Positions 1-5,377 of a DNA stretch of 5,377 nt are shown in pieces (position 1 is the first letter of the stretch; each line of letters begins with the position of its first letter). The stretch is from Acetobacteraceae bacterium (lineage in GTDB: Bacteria > Pseudomonadota > Alphaproteobacteria > Acetobacterales > Acetobacteraceae). The stretch covers positions 1 to 5,377 of the forward strand of contig CANJOG010000164.1 in the NCBI GenBank assembly GCA_947475475.1. Reading direction: 5' to 3'. The position numbers and the translations under genes were made by a program. Below the pieces are notes generated by a model. That model was not told the DNA's origin. It saw only the letters and a program-made list of their open reading frames with translations, and searched no databases.

Positions 1-646
1 ACCAGGACAGCAGCGACCACGGCCGCACCCAGCGCCCCCAGGCGGCATCGATGCGGCCTTCGATCAGGGCAGCAACGGCGAAGGCGAAGGGCACCGCGAA
101 ACCGACATAGCCGGCGTAGAGAATGGGCGGATGGAAAGCGAGGCCCGGGTCCTGCAACAGCGGGTTCATCCCCTGCCCGTCCATCGGCGGCGGCCAGATG
201 CGCATCAGCGGGTTCGACGTGGTGAGCGCGAAAAGCAGGAAGCCCGCGGAGGTGAAACCCAGAACTCCAATCACGCGCGCACGCAAAGCTGACGGCAACT
301 CGCGCCCAAATGCGCCAACCGCCGCGCCACAGGCAGCGAGAATGGCGCCCCAGAGCAGGATGGAGCCCTCATGATTGCCCCAGGTGCCGCTGATTTTATA
401 CAGCAGCGGCTTGGTGGAATGCGAATTGGCAACCACGTTCTGTACCGTGGTGTCATCGACCACGCTGGCCCAGACCAGCGCCCCATAAGCGATCGCCAGC
501 GCCAGGAATTGCGCATAGGCGAGCGCCGGCGCCGTGCGCATCAGCCGCGCATCGCCGCGATGGGCGCCAAAGATCGGCAGGATGGCCTGCACAACCGCAA
601 TGGTGCAGGCGAGTGCCAACGCGAAATGGCCCAGTTCTGGAATCAT
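1..646 (-). CDS. ccmF: CcmF, cytochrome c-type heme lyase subunit (N-terminal part, cut by window edge)
   Basis: Only the first 215 codons are in the window; the 3' part runs off the left edge. CcmF is a large inner-membrane protein that, with CcmH/CcmI, takes heme from holo-CcmE and attaches it to CXXCH motifs of apocytochromes c in the periplasm. Seen here: the N-terminus MIPELGHFALALA, typical of the family; WGNHEGSILLW at residues 89-99; and the conserved stretch from GMNPLLQDP to HPPILYAGYVG at 159-182. Several hydrophobic membrane segments are visible. The tryptophan-rich WWD heme-handling segment of the family would come just past the edge. The ATG shares one base with the ccmE stop (TGATG), and AAAGGG lies 6 bases upstream of it, so translation is probably coupled to ccmE. 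Identification is secure; completeness of the gene cannot be judged. Confidence 0.96.
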   Translation of the reverse strand, partial: MIPELGHFALALACTIAVVQAILPIFGAHRGDARLMRTAPALAYAQFLALAIAYGALVWASVVDDTTVQNVVANSHSTKPLLYKISGTWGNHEGSILLWGAILAACGAAVGAFGRELPSALRARVIGVLGFTSAGFLLFALTTSNPLMRIWPPPMDGQGMNPLLQDPGLAFHPPILYAGYVGFAVPFAFAVAALIEGRIDAAWGRWVRPWSLLSW

Positions 647-1152
647 CAGCCGCCCTTTGCGGGTTTGGGAGCAAGCGTGTTCCACGTCGCCGCCGGAGGT
701 GGCGGGCCGGCATCGGGATTCCAATGGCCGGATTTCTTCAGCGCATCGGCGACATCGCGCGGCATATAGGTCTCGTCATGCTTGGCGAGCACTTCATTGG
801 CGCGGAAGCTGCCATCCTTCTGCAACACCCCAAGCGCCACAATGCCCTGCCCCTCGCGGAACAGGTCCGGCAAAATCCCGCGAAACACCACATCGACCGA
901 GGCGCGGCCATCGGTGACGCGGAATTGTGCTTCCGGTGTCTTGCCCTGCTCCGTGCGTTTCACACTGCCCTGCTCGACCAGCCCGCCAAGGCGGAAAGTG
1001 CGGCCAGACTCGGCGTGCTTGGCTTCCAGATCGGCGGGCGAGACGAAAAAGGTCACGCTGGAATCAAACGCCGACAGCGCCAAGGCGGTCGCCGAGCCAA
1101 GGCCCAGCCCGCAGGCGAGCAATATGTAGAGCCGGCGCTTCTTGCGGGTCAT
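646..1152 (-). CDS. ccmE: CcmE, periplasmic heme chaperone of cytochrome c maturation
   Basis: A 168-residue protein, normal length for the family. CcmE binds heme covalently through one histidine in the periplasm after delivery by CcmC/CcmD, then passes it to the CcmF heme lyase. Seen here: a basic N-terminus (MTRKKRR) and a single membrane anchor at about residues 9-28. The beta-barrel (OB-fold) region follows, with FRLGGLVEQGSV at 53-64. The signature VLAKHDETYMP at 121-131 supplies the heme-binding His125 and the nearby Tyr129. The C-terminal tail is proline-rich, as is common. It starts 24 bases after ccmD, with only a weak AAGG element about 10 bases upstream, and its stop overlaps the ccmF start by one base. 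Also known as cycJ in rhizobia. All key residues are present. Confidence 0.97.
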   Translation of the reverse strand: MTRKKRRLYILLACGLGLGSATALALSAFDSSVTFFVSPADLEAKHAESGRTFRLGGLVEQGSVKRTEQGKTPEAQFRVTDGRASVDVVFRGILPDLFREGQGIVALGVLQKDGSFRANEVLAKHDETYMPRDVADALKKSGHWNPDAGPPPPAATWNTLAPKPAKGG

Positions 1153-1176
1153 GCTGATGGAGCCTTGGTCTGAAAC

Positions 1177-1317
1177 TCAGCGCCGGCGGCGGCGAGTTTC
1201 GAGGGCGGCGAGTTTCTGACGAGCCTGCGCCAAGCGGCGGGTTGCCTGGATGGCGAAGAAAATGGGAATCAGCACGGCCAATCCGTAGGAGATCGCCACG
1301 AAGGGCAGATGTGTCAT
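1177..1317 (-). CDS. ccmD: CcmD, small membrane heme exporter subunit (46 aa)
   Basis: A small gene found by reading the gap between ccmC and ccmE. It encodes 46 residues starting MTHLPFVAISYGLAVLIP, with one membrane segment at about residues 5-24 followed by a basic, amphipathic cytoplasmic tail (ATRRLAQARQKLAALE) and five terminal arginines. This HLPF...SY start, single helix and LAxLE tail are the family pattern. CcmD helps release holo-CcmE from the CcmABC complex. Its ATG overlaps the ccmC stop (ATGA), with GAGG 7 bases upstream inside ccmC, which suggests translational coupling. The last codons lie in a 13-base direct repeat that is read in two different frames. Identification rests on position plus sequence pattern and is strong for so short a protein. 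Confidence 0.92.
   Translation of the reverse strand: MTHLPFVAISYGLAVLIPIFFAIQATRRLAQARQKLAALETRRRRR
1188..1216. repeat. 13-base direct repeat inside the 3' end of ccmD
   Basis: GGCGGCGAGTTTC occurs at 1188-1200 and again at 1204-1216, separated by GAG. The offset is 16 bases, not a multiple of three. On the coding (minus) strand the first copy met is read as part of QKLAA and the second as part of ETRRR. It could be a small tandem duplication that reshaped the CcmD C-terminus, or a chance effect of GC-rich coding sequence. Confidence 0.6.
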
Positions 1318-2144
1318 GGCGTGTCCTCTTCAGCCCGATTCTTGTCCTGGGCGTTTTCGTCGGCCTTCACACGCAATTTGGCACGTATACGGCTTTCCAT
1401 CACCGCCGCCCGCGTGCCGGCCAGCACGATGGCGGCAAAGATCAGCGTGAAGCCGATGGCGGAGATCAGCAACGGCCAGAGCATCGACAACGCCATGGTC
1501 GGCGCGCCGGTGAGCGTAATCGTCGCCGGCTGATGCAGCGTGTTCCACCAATCGACGCTGAACTTGATGATCGGCAAATTCACCACACCAACCAGCGCCA
1601 GGATTGCCCCGGCGCGATAGCCACGCTCCGGATCGTCAAAGGCACGCACCAGCGCGATATGGCCGAGATAGAGGAAGAACAGCACCAGCACCGAGGTCAG
1701 CCGCGCATCCCATACCCACCAAGCGCCCCACATCGGCTTGCCCCAGAGGCTGCCGGTGATCAGGCACAGCCCGGTGAACGCCGCACCCACCGGCCCGATT
1801 TCCACCGCCGCCAGATCGGCCAGCGGATGCCGCCAGACAATCGAGGCAAAGGAGCACGCCGCCAGCGACACATACCCTGCCGAGGCCAGCCAGGCGGAGG
1901 GCACATGCACATACATGATCCGCACCGCATCACCCTGCTGCCAGTCCGCCGGGGCGAAAAACAAGCCCCAGCCCAGGCCAACCACACTGACAATCAGCGC
2001 GAGGGCCGAGACATACGGCTGCACCGCCCCCGCCAGCCGCAGAAAACGGCCCGGATTGGCGAATCGATGCAGGTTACGACCCCGCCCACGCGGCGGCGGC
2101 GGGCTGGAAGGCTGATTGAGAGATGCGTCCACACCACGCAACAT
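1314..2144 (-). CDS. ccmC: CcmC, heme-handling membrane protein loading heme onto CcmE
   Basis: A 276-residue polytopic inner-membrane protein with six hydrophobic segments. CcmC holds heme at the periplasmic face and, with CcmD, transfers it to CcmE; the ATPase partners CcmA and CcmB are not in this window. Seen here (numbered from the chosen start): YVHVPSAW with His80, the tryptophan-rich heme-binding WGAWWVWDARLTS at 139-151, and NTLHQP with His204. The two histidines are the expected axial ligands. The start at 2144 is chosen because AGGGG lies 7 bases upstream; an ATG at 2177 would add 11 residues but has no well-placed ribosome site. Compared with usual CcmC proteins, which begin near HRFANP, there is an odd Pro/Arg-rich lead of about 24 residues. 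The gene overlaps ccmD by 4 bases and is the first of the visible operon. Confidence 0.95.
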   Translation of the reverse strand: MLRGVDASLNQPSSPPPPRGRGRNLHRFANPGRFLRLAGAVQPYVSALALIVSVVGLGWGLFFAPADWQQGDAVRIMYVHVPSAWLASAGYVSLAACSFASIVWRHPLADLAAVEIGPVGAAFTGLCLITGSLWGKPMWGAWWVWDARLTSVLVLFFLYLGHIALVRAFDDPERGYRAGAILALVGVVNLPIIKFSVDWWNTLHQPATITLTGAPTMALSMLWPLLISAIGFTLIFAAIVLAGTRAAVMESRIRAKLRVKADENAQDKNRAEEDTP

Positions 2145-2151
2145 AGCGAAG

Positions 2152-2156
2152 CCCCT
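2152..2156 (-). promoter_or_regulatory. Ribosome binding site that decides the ccmC start
   Basis: AGGGG on the minus strand, 7 bases before the ATG at 2144. It favours this start over the in-frame ATG at 2177, where the only purine element (AGG) abuts the start codon and is too close to work as a normal Shine-Dalgarno site. Confidence 0.55.
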
Positions 2157-2310
2157 AGGGAGTTTGAAGGTGCCCATCCTAGACGCAGGTCAAGCACGTC
2201 CATTCCGCGGGGAGGAAGGAAGATCGGGAAACCGAACCAGCCCTTTCGAGCGTGGCCGCGCGGGATAAAGCGGATGCTTCGGCCAGCCAGCATAAAACAA
2301 AACTGCCCAA

Positions 2311-2338
2311 ACTTTACGAGCGGGATGGAGGCTTTCAA
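2311..2338 (-). promoter_or_regulatory. Candidate sigma-70-type promoter for the ccm operon
   Basis: Read on the minus strand: TTGAAA (2338-2333, five of six bases matching TTGACA), a 16-base spacer, then TAAAGT (2316-2311, four of six matching TATAAT). It sits in the A/T-richer part of the divergent spacer and would give a leader of roughly 160 bases before ccmC. This is pattern matching only; alphaproteobacterial promoters are often poorly conserved at -10. Confidence 0.3.
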
Positions 2339-2490
2339 ACGCTCGGCGGCTCATTTAGCGTGAAATTGCCTTCTGCGGGCTTGGTATTCATCGCAAAAGC
2401 GATCATGCGGTGCCGTGCGACGAGTGATGGCTTTCCTCACACGCACAGCAAACGACATCGCCACTCAATTTGGGATTCCAGCCCCGCCCG

Positions 2491-3438
2491 ATGAGCCTGC
2501 CATTGCACCAACCGCCCTTCCTGTCTCGCCGTTCCGTGCTTTCAGGACTCATGGCCACGCCTTGTATCCTGCATTCAGCGGCTACGCGCGCGAATGCAGG
2601 CAATCCAGAAACCTGTCTCGGCATGTATCAGGCCCCAGCGCCCATCGTGAAGCCGGCCTGGCAGCGCAACGCTATTGCCGTCTCCCTTTCAGACACACGG
2701 CCAAAAATCGCCGTCGTGATGGATGACATGGGCGCCACACGCCCGTCCATGGACCGGGTCATCGGATTGCCAGGCCCTCTGACACTGTCGTGGTTTCCAT
2801 TTGCGTCCCAATTGCCCGCAAAGGTTGCTGCGGCATCGAGGCGCGATCATGAGGCAATCCTGCATATGCCCATGCAGTCATACTCCAACAGTATTGCTCA
2901 AACTGGCCCCAACTCGTTGCGGGTTGACCTGCCGGATGCAGTCAATCTGGAACTTCTTCAAAACGCGCTGGATGCTGTGCCGAACATCGTCGGGATGAAC
3001 AACCACATGGGTTCCGTCGCCACCCGCGCTGTGCCATTGATGGACATTGTGGCAACCGCCTTACGCCTGCGCGGCATGCTGTTTCTTGACAGCGTGACAG
3101 TTGCGCACAGCGTTGCCCTGGCGCGAGCCGAGTTCGGCGGCGTGCTGGCCGCTTCCCGCGACGTATTCATCGACCCTGTGCCGGTTCCGGCGGTCATCCA
3201 ACGTCAACTTGCGGAAGTCGAGGCGACTTCACTCCGGCAGGGCTATGCCATCGCAATCGGTCACCCGCATGCCTGCACGATTGATGCTCTCGAAGCCTGG
3301 TTACCGTCATTGGCCAAGAAGGGTTTCGCTCTGTGGCCGCTTTCCGCCACCGTGGCACTGCGCAACCATATCGATTTGACCTCAACGCCGGCTGATCTCA
3401 TTCAGAGCAGCGCATCCCAGGGAACGGCCAGTCGATAA
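2491..3438 (+). CDS. Divergent polysaccharide deacetylase (YibQ/DUF610 family), probably exported
   Basis: A 315-residue protein of the divergent polysaccharide deacetylase family, which has an NodB-like fold; no substrate is established. Family marks seen: IAVVMDDMGA at 73-82 with the Asp pair, HMPM at 125-128, GMNNHMGS at 168-175, FLDS at 198-201, RDVFID at 223-228 and IGHPH at 256-260. Together these retain the expected metal-site and catalytic residues. The N-terminus has SRRSVL at 12-17, a hydrophobic stretch and an AxA-type cleavage site after ANA (34-36), which fits a twin-arginine signal peptide. The ATG at 2491 puts the twin arginines in a normal place. A TTG at 2470 would add seven residues; neither start has a clear ribosome site, and a stop at 2425 limits any extension. 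The gene is on the opposite strand from all others here, with more A/T-ending codons. Biological role not known. Confidence 0.88.
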   Translation: MSLPLHQPPFLSRRSVLSGLMATPCILHSAATRANAGNPETCLGMYQAPAPIVKPAWQRNAIAVSLSDTRPKIAVVMDDMGATRPSMDRVIGLPGPLTLSWFPFASQLPAKVAAASRRDHEAILHMPMQSYSNSIAQTGPNSLRVDLPDAVNLELLQNALDAVPNIVGMNNHMGSVATRAVPLMDIVATALRLRGMLFLDSVTVAHSVALARAEFGGVLAASRDVFIDPVPVPAVIQRQLAEVEATSLRQGYAIAIGHPHACTIDALEAWLPSLAKKGFALWPLSATVALRNHIDLTSTPADLIQSSASQGTASR

Positions 3439-3464
3439 GCACGGCAAAAGGGCTACCCCTCCCC

Positions 3465-4346
3465 TCACCCCAGAACGCGGCCGGCGACGGCGTTGAGGCG
3501 GGCCATGAGGGTGGGTTCGCGGCGTTCGGGAGCGGTGATGATCGCGGTTTCCAACGCACGATCGCAGCCGGCGGAGCAGACATGGCGTGGGGCGCCGAGG
3601 CTGGGGACGACATGGCGCACCAGGTTACGGGCGTTGTCGGCGTTGGCGAAGAGGACCTTCACCACGGCTTCGACGGTGACATGGTCATGGTCGGGGTGCC
3701 AGCAGTCGAAATCGGTCACCATTGCGACGGTTGCGTAACACATCTCGGCTTCACGGGCGAGTTTGGCTTCGGGCATGTTGGTCATGCCGATCACTGAACA
3801 GCCCCATGCGCGATAGAGTTCGCTTTCCGCCTTGGTGGAGAATTGCGGGCCTTCCATGACGAGGTAGGTGCCGCCCCGGGTGACCGGGAGGGCGAGGTCG
3901 CGCAGTGAGGATTCCAGCGCATCACCCATGCGGGTGCAGACCGGATGGGCCATGGAGACATGGGCCACGCAGCCTTCGCCAAAGAAGCTCTTCTCGCGCG
4001 CGAAGCTGCGGTCGATGAACTGGTCCACCACGACAAAACGGCCGGGCGGCAGGTCGCCATCGAGGCTGCCAACAGCAGAGAGCGAGATGATATCGGTCAC
4101 GCCGGAGCGCTTCAGCGCGTCGATATTGGCGCGGTAATTGAGATGGCTCGGCGAGAGGAAATGGCCGCGGCCATGGCGCGGCAGGAAGACGCAGCGAATA
4201 TCGCCGAGCCGGCCGAACATCAGCGCGTCCGAAGGCTCGCCCCAGGGGGTGTCGACCCGGCGCCATTCCTTCCCCTCCAGCCCCTCGATGTCATAGATGC
4301 CGGAACCGCCGATGATGCCGATAACGGGCTCGATGGTGTCGCTCAT
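3465..4346 (-). CDS. mtnP: 5'-methylthioadenosine phosphorylase
   Basis: A 293-residue cytoplasmic enzyme of the purine nucleoside phosphorylase family 2. It cleaves 5'-methylthioadenosine with phosphate to adenine and 5-methylthioribose-1-phosphate, clearing a by-product of polyamine and related S-adenosylmethionine reactions. Seen here: GGSGIY at 13-18 and RHGRGH at 57-62 (phosphate site), SAVGSL at 90-95, EGPQFSTKAES at 165-175, GMTNMPEA at 187-194, and TDFDCWH at 211-217. The last carries the Asp pair (212, 214) that in the human enzyme favours adenine over hypoxanthine or guanine. The length is normal. GGGAG lies 6 bases before the ATG and fixes the start. It follows petC by 78 bases, with a terminator-like hairpin between, and converges on the deacetylase gene. 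A methylthioinosine-specific relative is the main alternative, less likely given the Asp pair. Confidence 0.95.
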   Translation of the reverse strand: MSDTIEPVIGIIGGSGIYDIEGLEGKEWRRVDTPWGEPSDALMFGRLGDIRCVFLPRHGRGHFLSPSHLNYRANIDALKRSGVTDIISLSAVGSLDGDLPPGRFVVVDQFIDRSFAREKSFFGEGCVAHVSMAHPVCTRMGDALESSLRDLALPVTRGGTYLVMEGPQFSTKAESELYRAWGCSVIGMTNMPEAKLAREAEMCYATVAMVTDFDCWHPDHDHVTVEAVVKVLFANADNARNLVRHVVPSLGAPRHVCSAGCDRALETAIITAPERREPTLMARLNAVAGRVLG

Positions 4347-4358
4347 ATCAGTCTCCCG

Positions 4359-4395
4359 AAATGAAACCGCCGCGCACCCTGAGGGCGCGCGGCGG
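4359..4395 (-). terminator. Terminator-like hairpin after petC, directly before the mtnP ribosome site
   Basis: On the minus strand, a perfect 9-base stem (CCGCCGCGC at 4367-4375 pairing with GCGCGGCGG at 4387-4395) continues, past one mismatch, into a CCC/GGG stem with a three-base loop. It is followed by TTTCATTT (4366-4359). This fits an intrinsic terminator for the pet operon with an imperfect T tract, so read-through is likely. The mtnP ribosome site (GGGAG, 4357-4353) begins two bases after the T-rich stretch, so the hairpin could also act as an attenuator or RNA end-stabiliser. Confidence 0.6.
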
Positions 4396-4424
4396 GAAAT
4401 CTAGGCTTTACGCGTGGGCGCTGA

Positions 4425-5195
4425 TCAGTGGACCGAGGCCCAGACCTTGCGCTTCACGGCATAAGTGACGCCGGTCATCAGGATCAGGAACAGCACGATG
4501 CGGATACCCATCCGCTTACGCTGCTCGAGCTCCGGATTGGACGCCCAGGCGAGGAAGGTGGTGACGTCAGCCGACATCTGCTCGACAGTCGCCTTGGTGC
4601 CATCGGCATAGGTGACCCGATCGTCCGAGATCGGCTGGGACATGCTGATCTGATGGCCCGGGAAGTACTTGTTGTAGCTCATACCCTCGCCCAGGGCGAA
4701 GCCGGAGGGCGCGCCCTGATAGCCGGTCAGGATGCCGAAGATGTAATCCGCACCGCCTTCGCGCGCGTTGACCAGCAGCGACTGGTCAGGCGGCAAGGCG
4801 CCGCCATTTGCCGCGCGGGCGGCCTTGTCATTGGCGTAGGGCGCCTTGAAGTGATCCGCCAGCGTGCCGGGACGGGTGAAGGGCTCGCCCTGGTCGTTCA
4901 GCCCGCCATTGACCTCCACCGATGCTGCTACCGCTTTCGCCTGCTCGACCGAGAGGCCGATTTCGGTGAGGTTGCGGTAATAGACATATTTCAAGGAATG
5001 GCAGGCGGCGCAGACTTCCTTATAGACCTGGAAGCCACGCTGCAGGGCGGCGCGATCATAGGTGCCGAACATCCCGTCGAAGCTCCAGCTCCGCTTCGGC
5101 GGGGCCGGGGTTTCTTCCGCGGCATTGGCAGGCAGGGCAGCGACGCCAGCGGCCAGGCCGATCAGGGAAGCTGCTGCAAGAATAAGGCGGCGCAT
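4425..5195 (-). CDS. petC: Cytochrome c1 subunit of the cytochrome bc1 complex
   Basis: A 256-residue membrane-anchored c-type cytochrome that carries electrons from the Rieske protein to soluble or membrane cytochrome c in the respiratory bc1 complex. Seen here: an N-terminal signal peptide with likely cleavage near ANA at residue 25, heme-attachment motif CAACH at 62-66, the family stretch AANGGALPPD at 128-137, and the presumed axial Met185 in ISMSQPISDD. The C-terminal membrane helix is at about 231-247, ending KRKVWASVH. At the Met ligand, SMSQP replaces the AMPPP found in many relatives. GGAG lies 8 bases before the ATG, inside the end of petB, and the ATG shares one base with the petB stop. 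Heme attachment would depend on the Ccm system, part of which is encoded in this window. Also called fbcC in some species. Confidence 0.97.
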   Translation of the reverse strand: MRRLILAAASLIGLAAGVAALPANAAEETPAPPKRSWSFDGMFGTYDRAALQRGFQVYKEVCAACHSLKYVYYRNLTEIGLSVEQAKAVAASVEVNGGLNDQGEPFTRPGTLADHFKAPYANDKAARAANGGALPPDQSLLVNAREGGADYIFGILTGYQGAPSGFALGEGMSYNKYFPGHQISMSQPISDDRVTYADGTKATVEQMSADVTTFLAWASNPELEQRKRMGIRIVLFLILMTGVTYAVKRKVWASVH

Positions 5196-5377
5196 CAGTT
5201 CTTCTCCATCGGCTTGGCATTGGCACCGCCAGGCAGGGGACCAGCGCCCCGGCGCAACACGGACTGGCTGATGCTCTCCGGCAGCGGCAGCGGCCGCTCC
5301 AGCACGCCGATGATCGGCGTCAGCACCAGGAAGTGCAGGAAGTAATAGAGAGTGCCCAGGCGGCTCAGCACCACCCA
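5195..5377 (-). CDS. petB: Cytochrome b subunit of the bc1 complex (C-terminal 60 residues, cut by window edge)
   Basis: Only the last 60 codons and stop are present; the gene continues past the right edge. The sequence WVVLSRLGTLYYFLHFLVLT followed by PIIGVLERPLPLPESI is the last membrane helix and end of bc1-type cytochrome b, the subunit that holds two hemes b and the quinol sites. None of the heme ligands fall in this part. A short Gly/Pro-rich tail (GAGPLPGGANAKPMEKN) follows the PLPLPESI element. The stop TGA overlaps the petC start by one base, the usual operon order of cytochrome b then c1; the Rieske gene petA would be expected beyond the window. The call rests on a short but characteristic piece and on the adjacent petC. 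Confidence 0.92.
   Translation of the reverse strand, partial: WVVLSRLGTLYYFLHFLVLTPIIGVLERPLPLPESISQSVLRRGAGPLPGGANAKPMEKN

Larger units (their letters stand above)
2145..2490. other. Non-coding divergent spacer between ccmC and the deacetylase gene
   Basis: About 346 bases between two divergent starts. No open frame in it resembles a known protein; frames that cross it are shadows of ccmC or short unrecognised reading frames. The part from about 2290 to 2400 is visibly richer in A and T than the genes, as expected for promoter DNA. It holds a candidate minus-strand promoter (2311-2338) and a tiny ATCGC-AAAA-GCGAT hairpin at 2390-2403 with no T tract. I could not pick a convincing plus-strand promoter. 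Confidence 0.6.

Noticed and set aside
613..1173. A 186-codon plus-strand open frame opposite ccmE
   Set aside because: Antisense to full-length CcmE with its heme histidine; low-information composition.
1242..2363. A 373-codon plus-strand open frame lying opposite ccmC
   Set aside because: It is very rich in Arg, Pro, Gln and His with no recognisable domain, and lies antisense to clear CcmC and CcmD sequence. It is a GC-driven shadow frame.
2390..2403. Small hairpin ATCGC-AAAA-GCGAT in the divergent spacer
   Set aside because: Only five base pairs with no T tract on either side; likely chance, not a terminator or operator that I can support.
2252..2494. An 80-codon plus-strand frame in the spacer upstream of the deacetylase
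   Set aside because: No recognisable protein, no ribosome site, and it runs out of frame into the deacetylase start; not supported as a gene.
2563..2565. Cys25 in the deacetylase signal region as a possible lipoprotein site
   Set aside because: The preceding residues (MATP) do not form a lipobox, and an AxA cleavage site lies further on.
4161..4174. Perfect 14-base palindrome ATGGCCGCGGCCAT
   Set aside because: It lies inside mtnP and encodes part of the conserved RHGRGH phosphate-site motif, so coding constraint in GC-rich DNA explains it; no operator context.
4428..5345. A 305-codon plus-strand open frame lying opposite petC and petB
   Set aside because: Antisense to convincing cytochrome c1 with heme motif and signal peptide; no domain of its own.

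Overview
The window looks like a chromosomal segment of a high-GC alphaproteobacterium, possibly of the Rhodospirillales type; that lineage call is an inference from protein style and gene neighbourhood, not from a marker gene. It holds eight protein-coding genes. Seven lie on the minus strand in two blocks, and one lies on the plus strand between the blocks. I see no RNA gene, mobile element or CRISPR array.

Region 1-2144 (minus strand) is a cytochrome c maturation (System I) operon read in the order ccmC, ccmD, ccmE, ccmF, with ccmF running off the left edge. Neighbours overlap by 1 to 4 bases or are separated by only 24 bases, so they are probably co-transcribed and largely translationally coupled. 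The 46-residue ccmD is easy to miss. ccmA and ccmB do not precede ccmC here and must lie elsewhere. Region 2145-2490 is a non-coding divergent spacer with a candidate promoter for the ccm operon.

Region 2491-3438 (plus strand) encodes a divergent polysaccharide deacetylase (YibQ/DUF610 family). It has a twin-arginine-like signal peptide and codon usage less GC-biased than its neighbours. It converges on the next gene with a 26-base gap.

Region 3465-5377 (minus strand) carries the end of a cytochrome bc1 operon: the last 60 residues of cytochrome b (petB), overlapping by one base with cytochrome c1 (petC). After 78 bases comes mtnP, for 5'-methylthioadenosine phosphorylase. A strong hairpin followed by a T-rich stretch lies between petC and mtnP.

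The two minus-strand blocks are linked in function. CcmC, CcmD, CcmE and CcmF handle and attach heme to periplasmic CXXCH motifs, and cytochrome c1 carries one such motif (CAACH) and is a probable client. mtnP belongs to methionine and adenine salvage and appears to share only its position with the pet genes. The content is mainly conserved housekeeping; I found no convincing undescribed system. The points most worth a second look are the secretion route and base composition of the deacetylase, the hairpin in front of mtnP, and the unusual N-terminus of CcmC.
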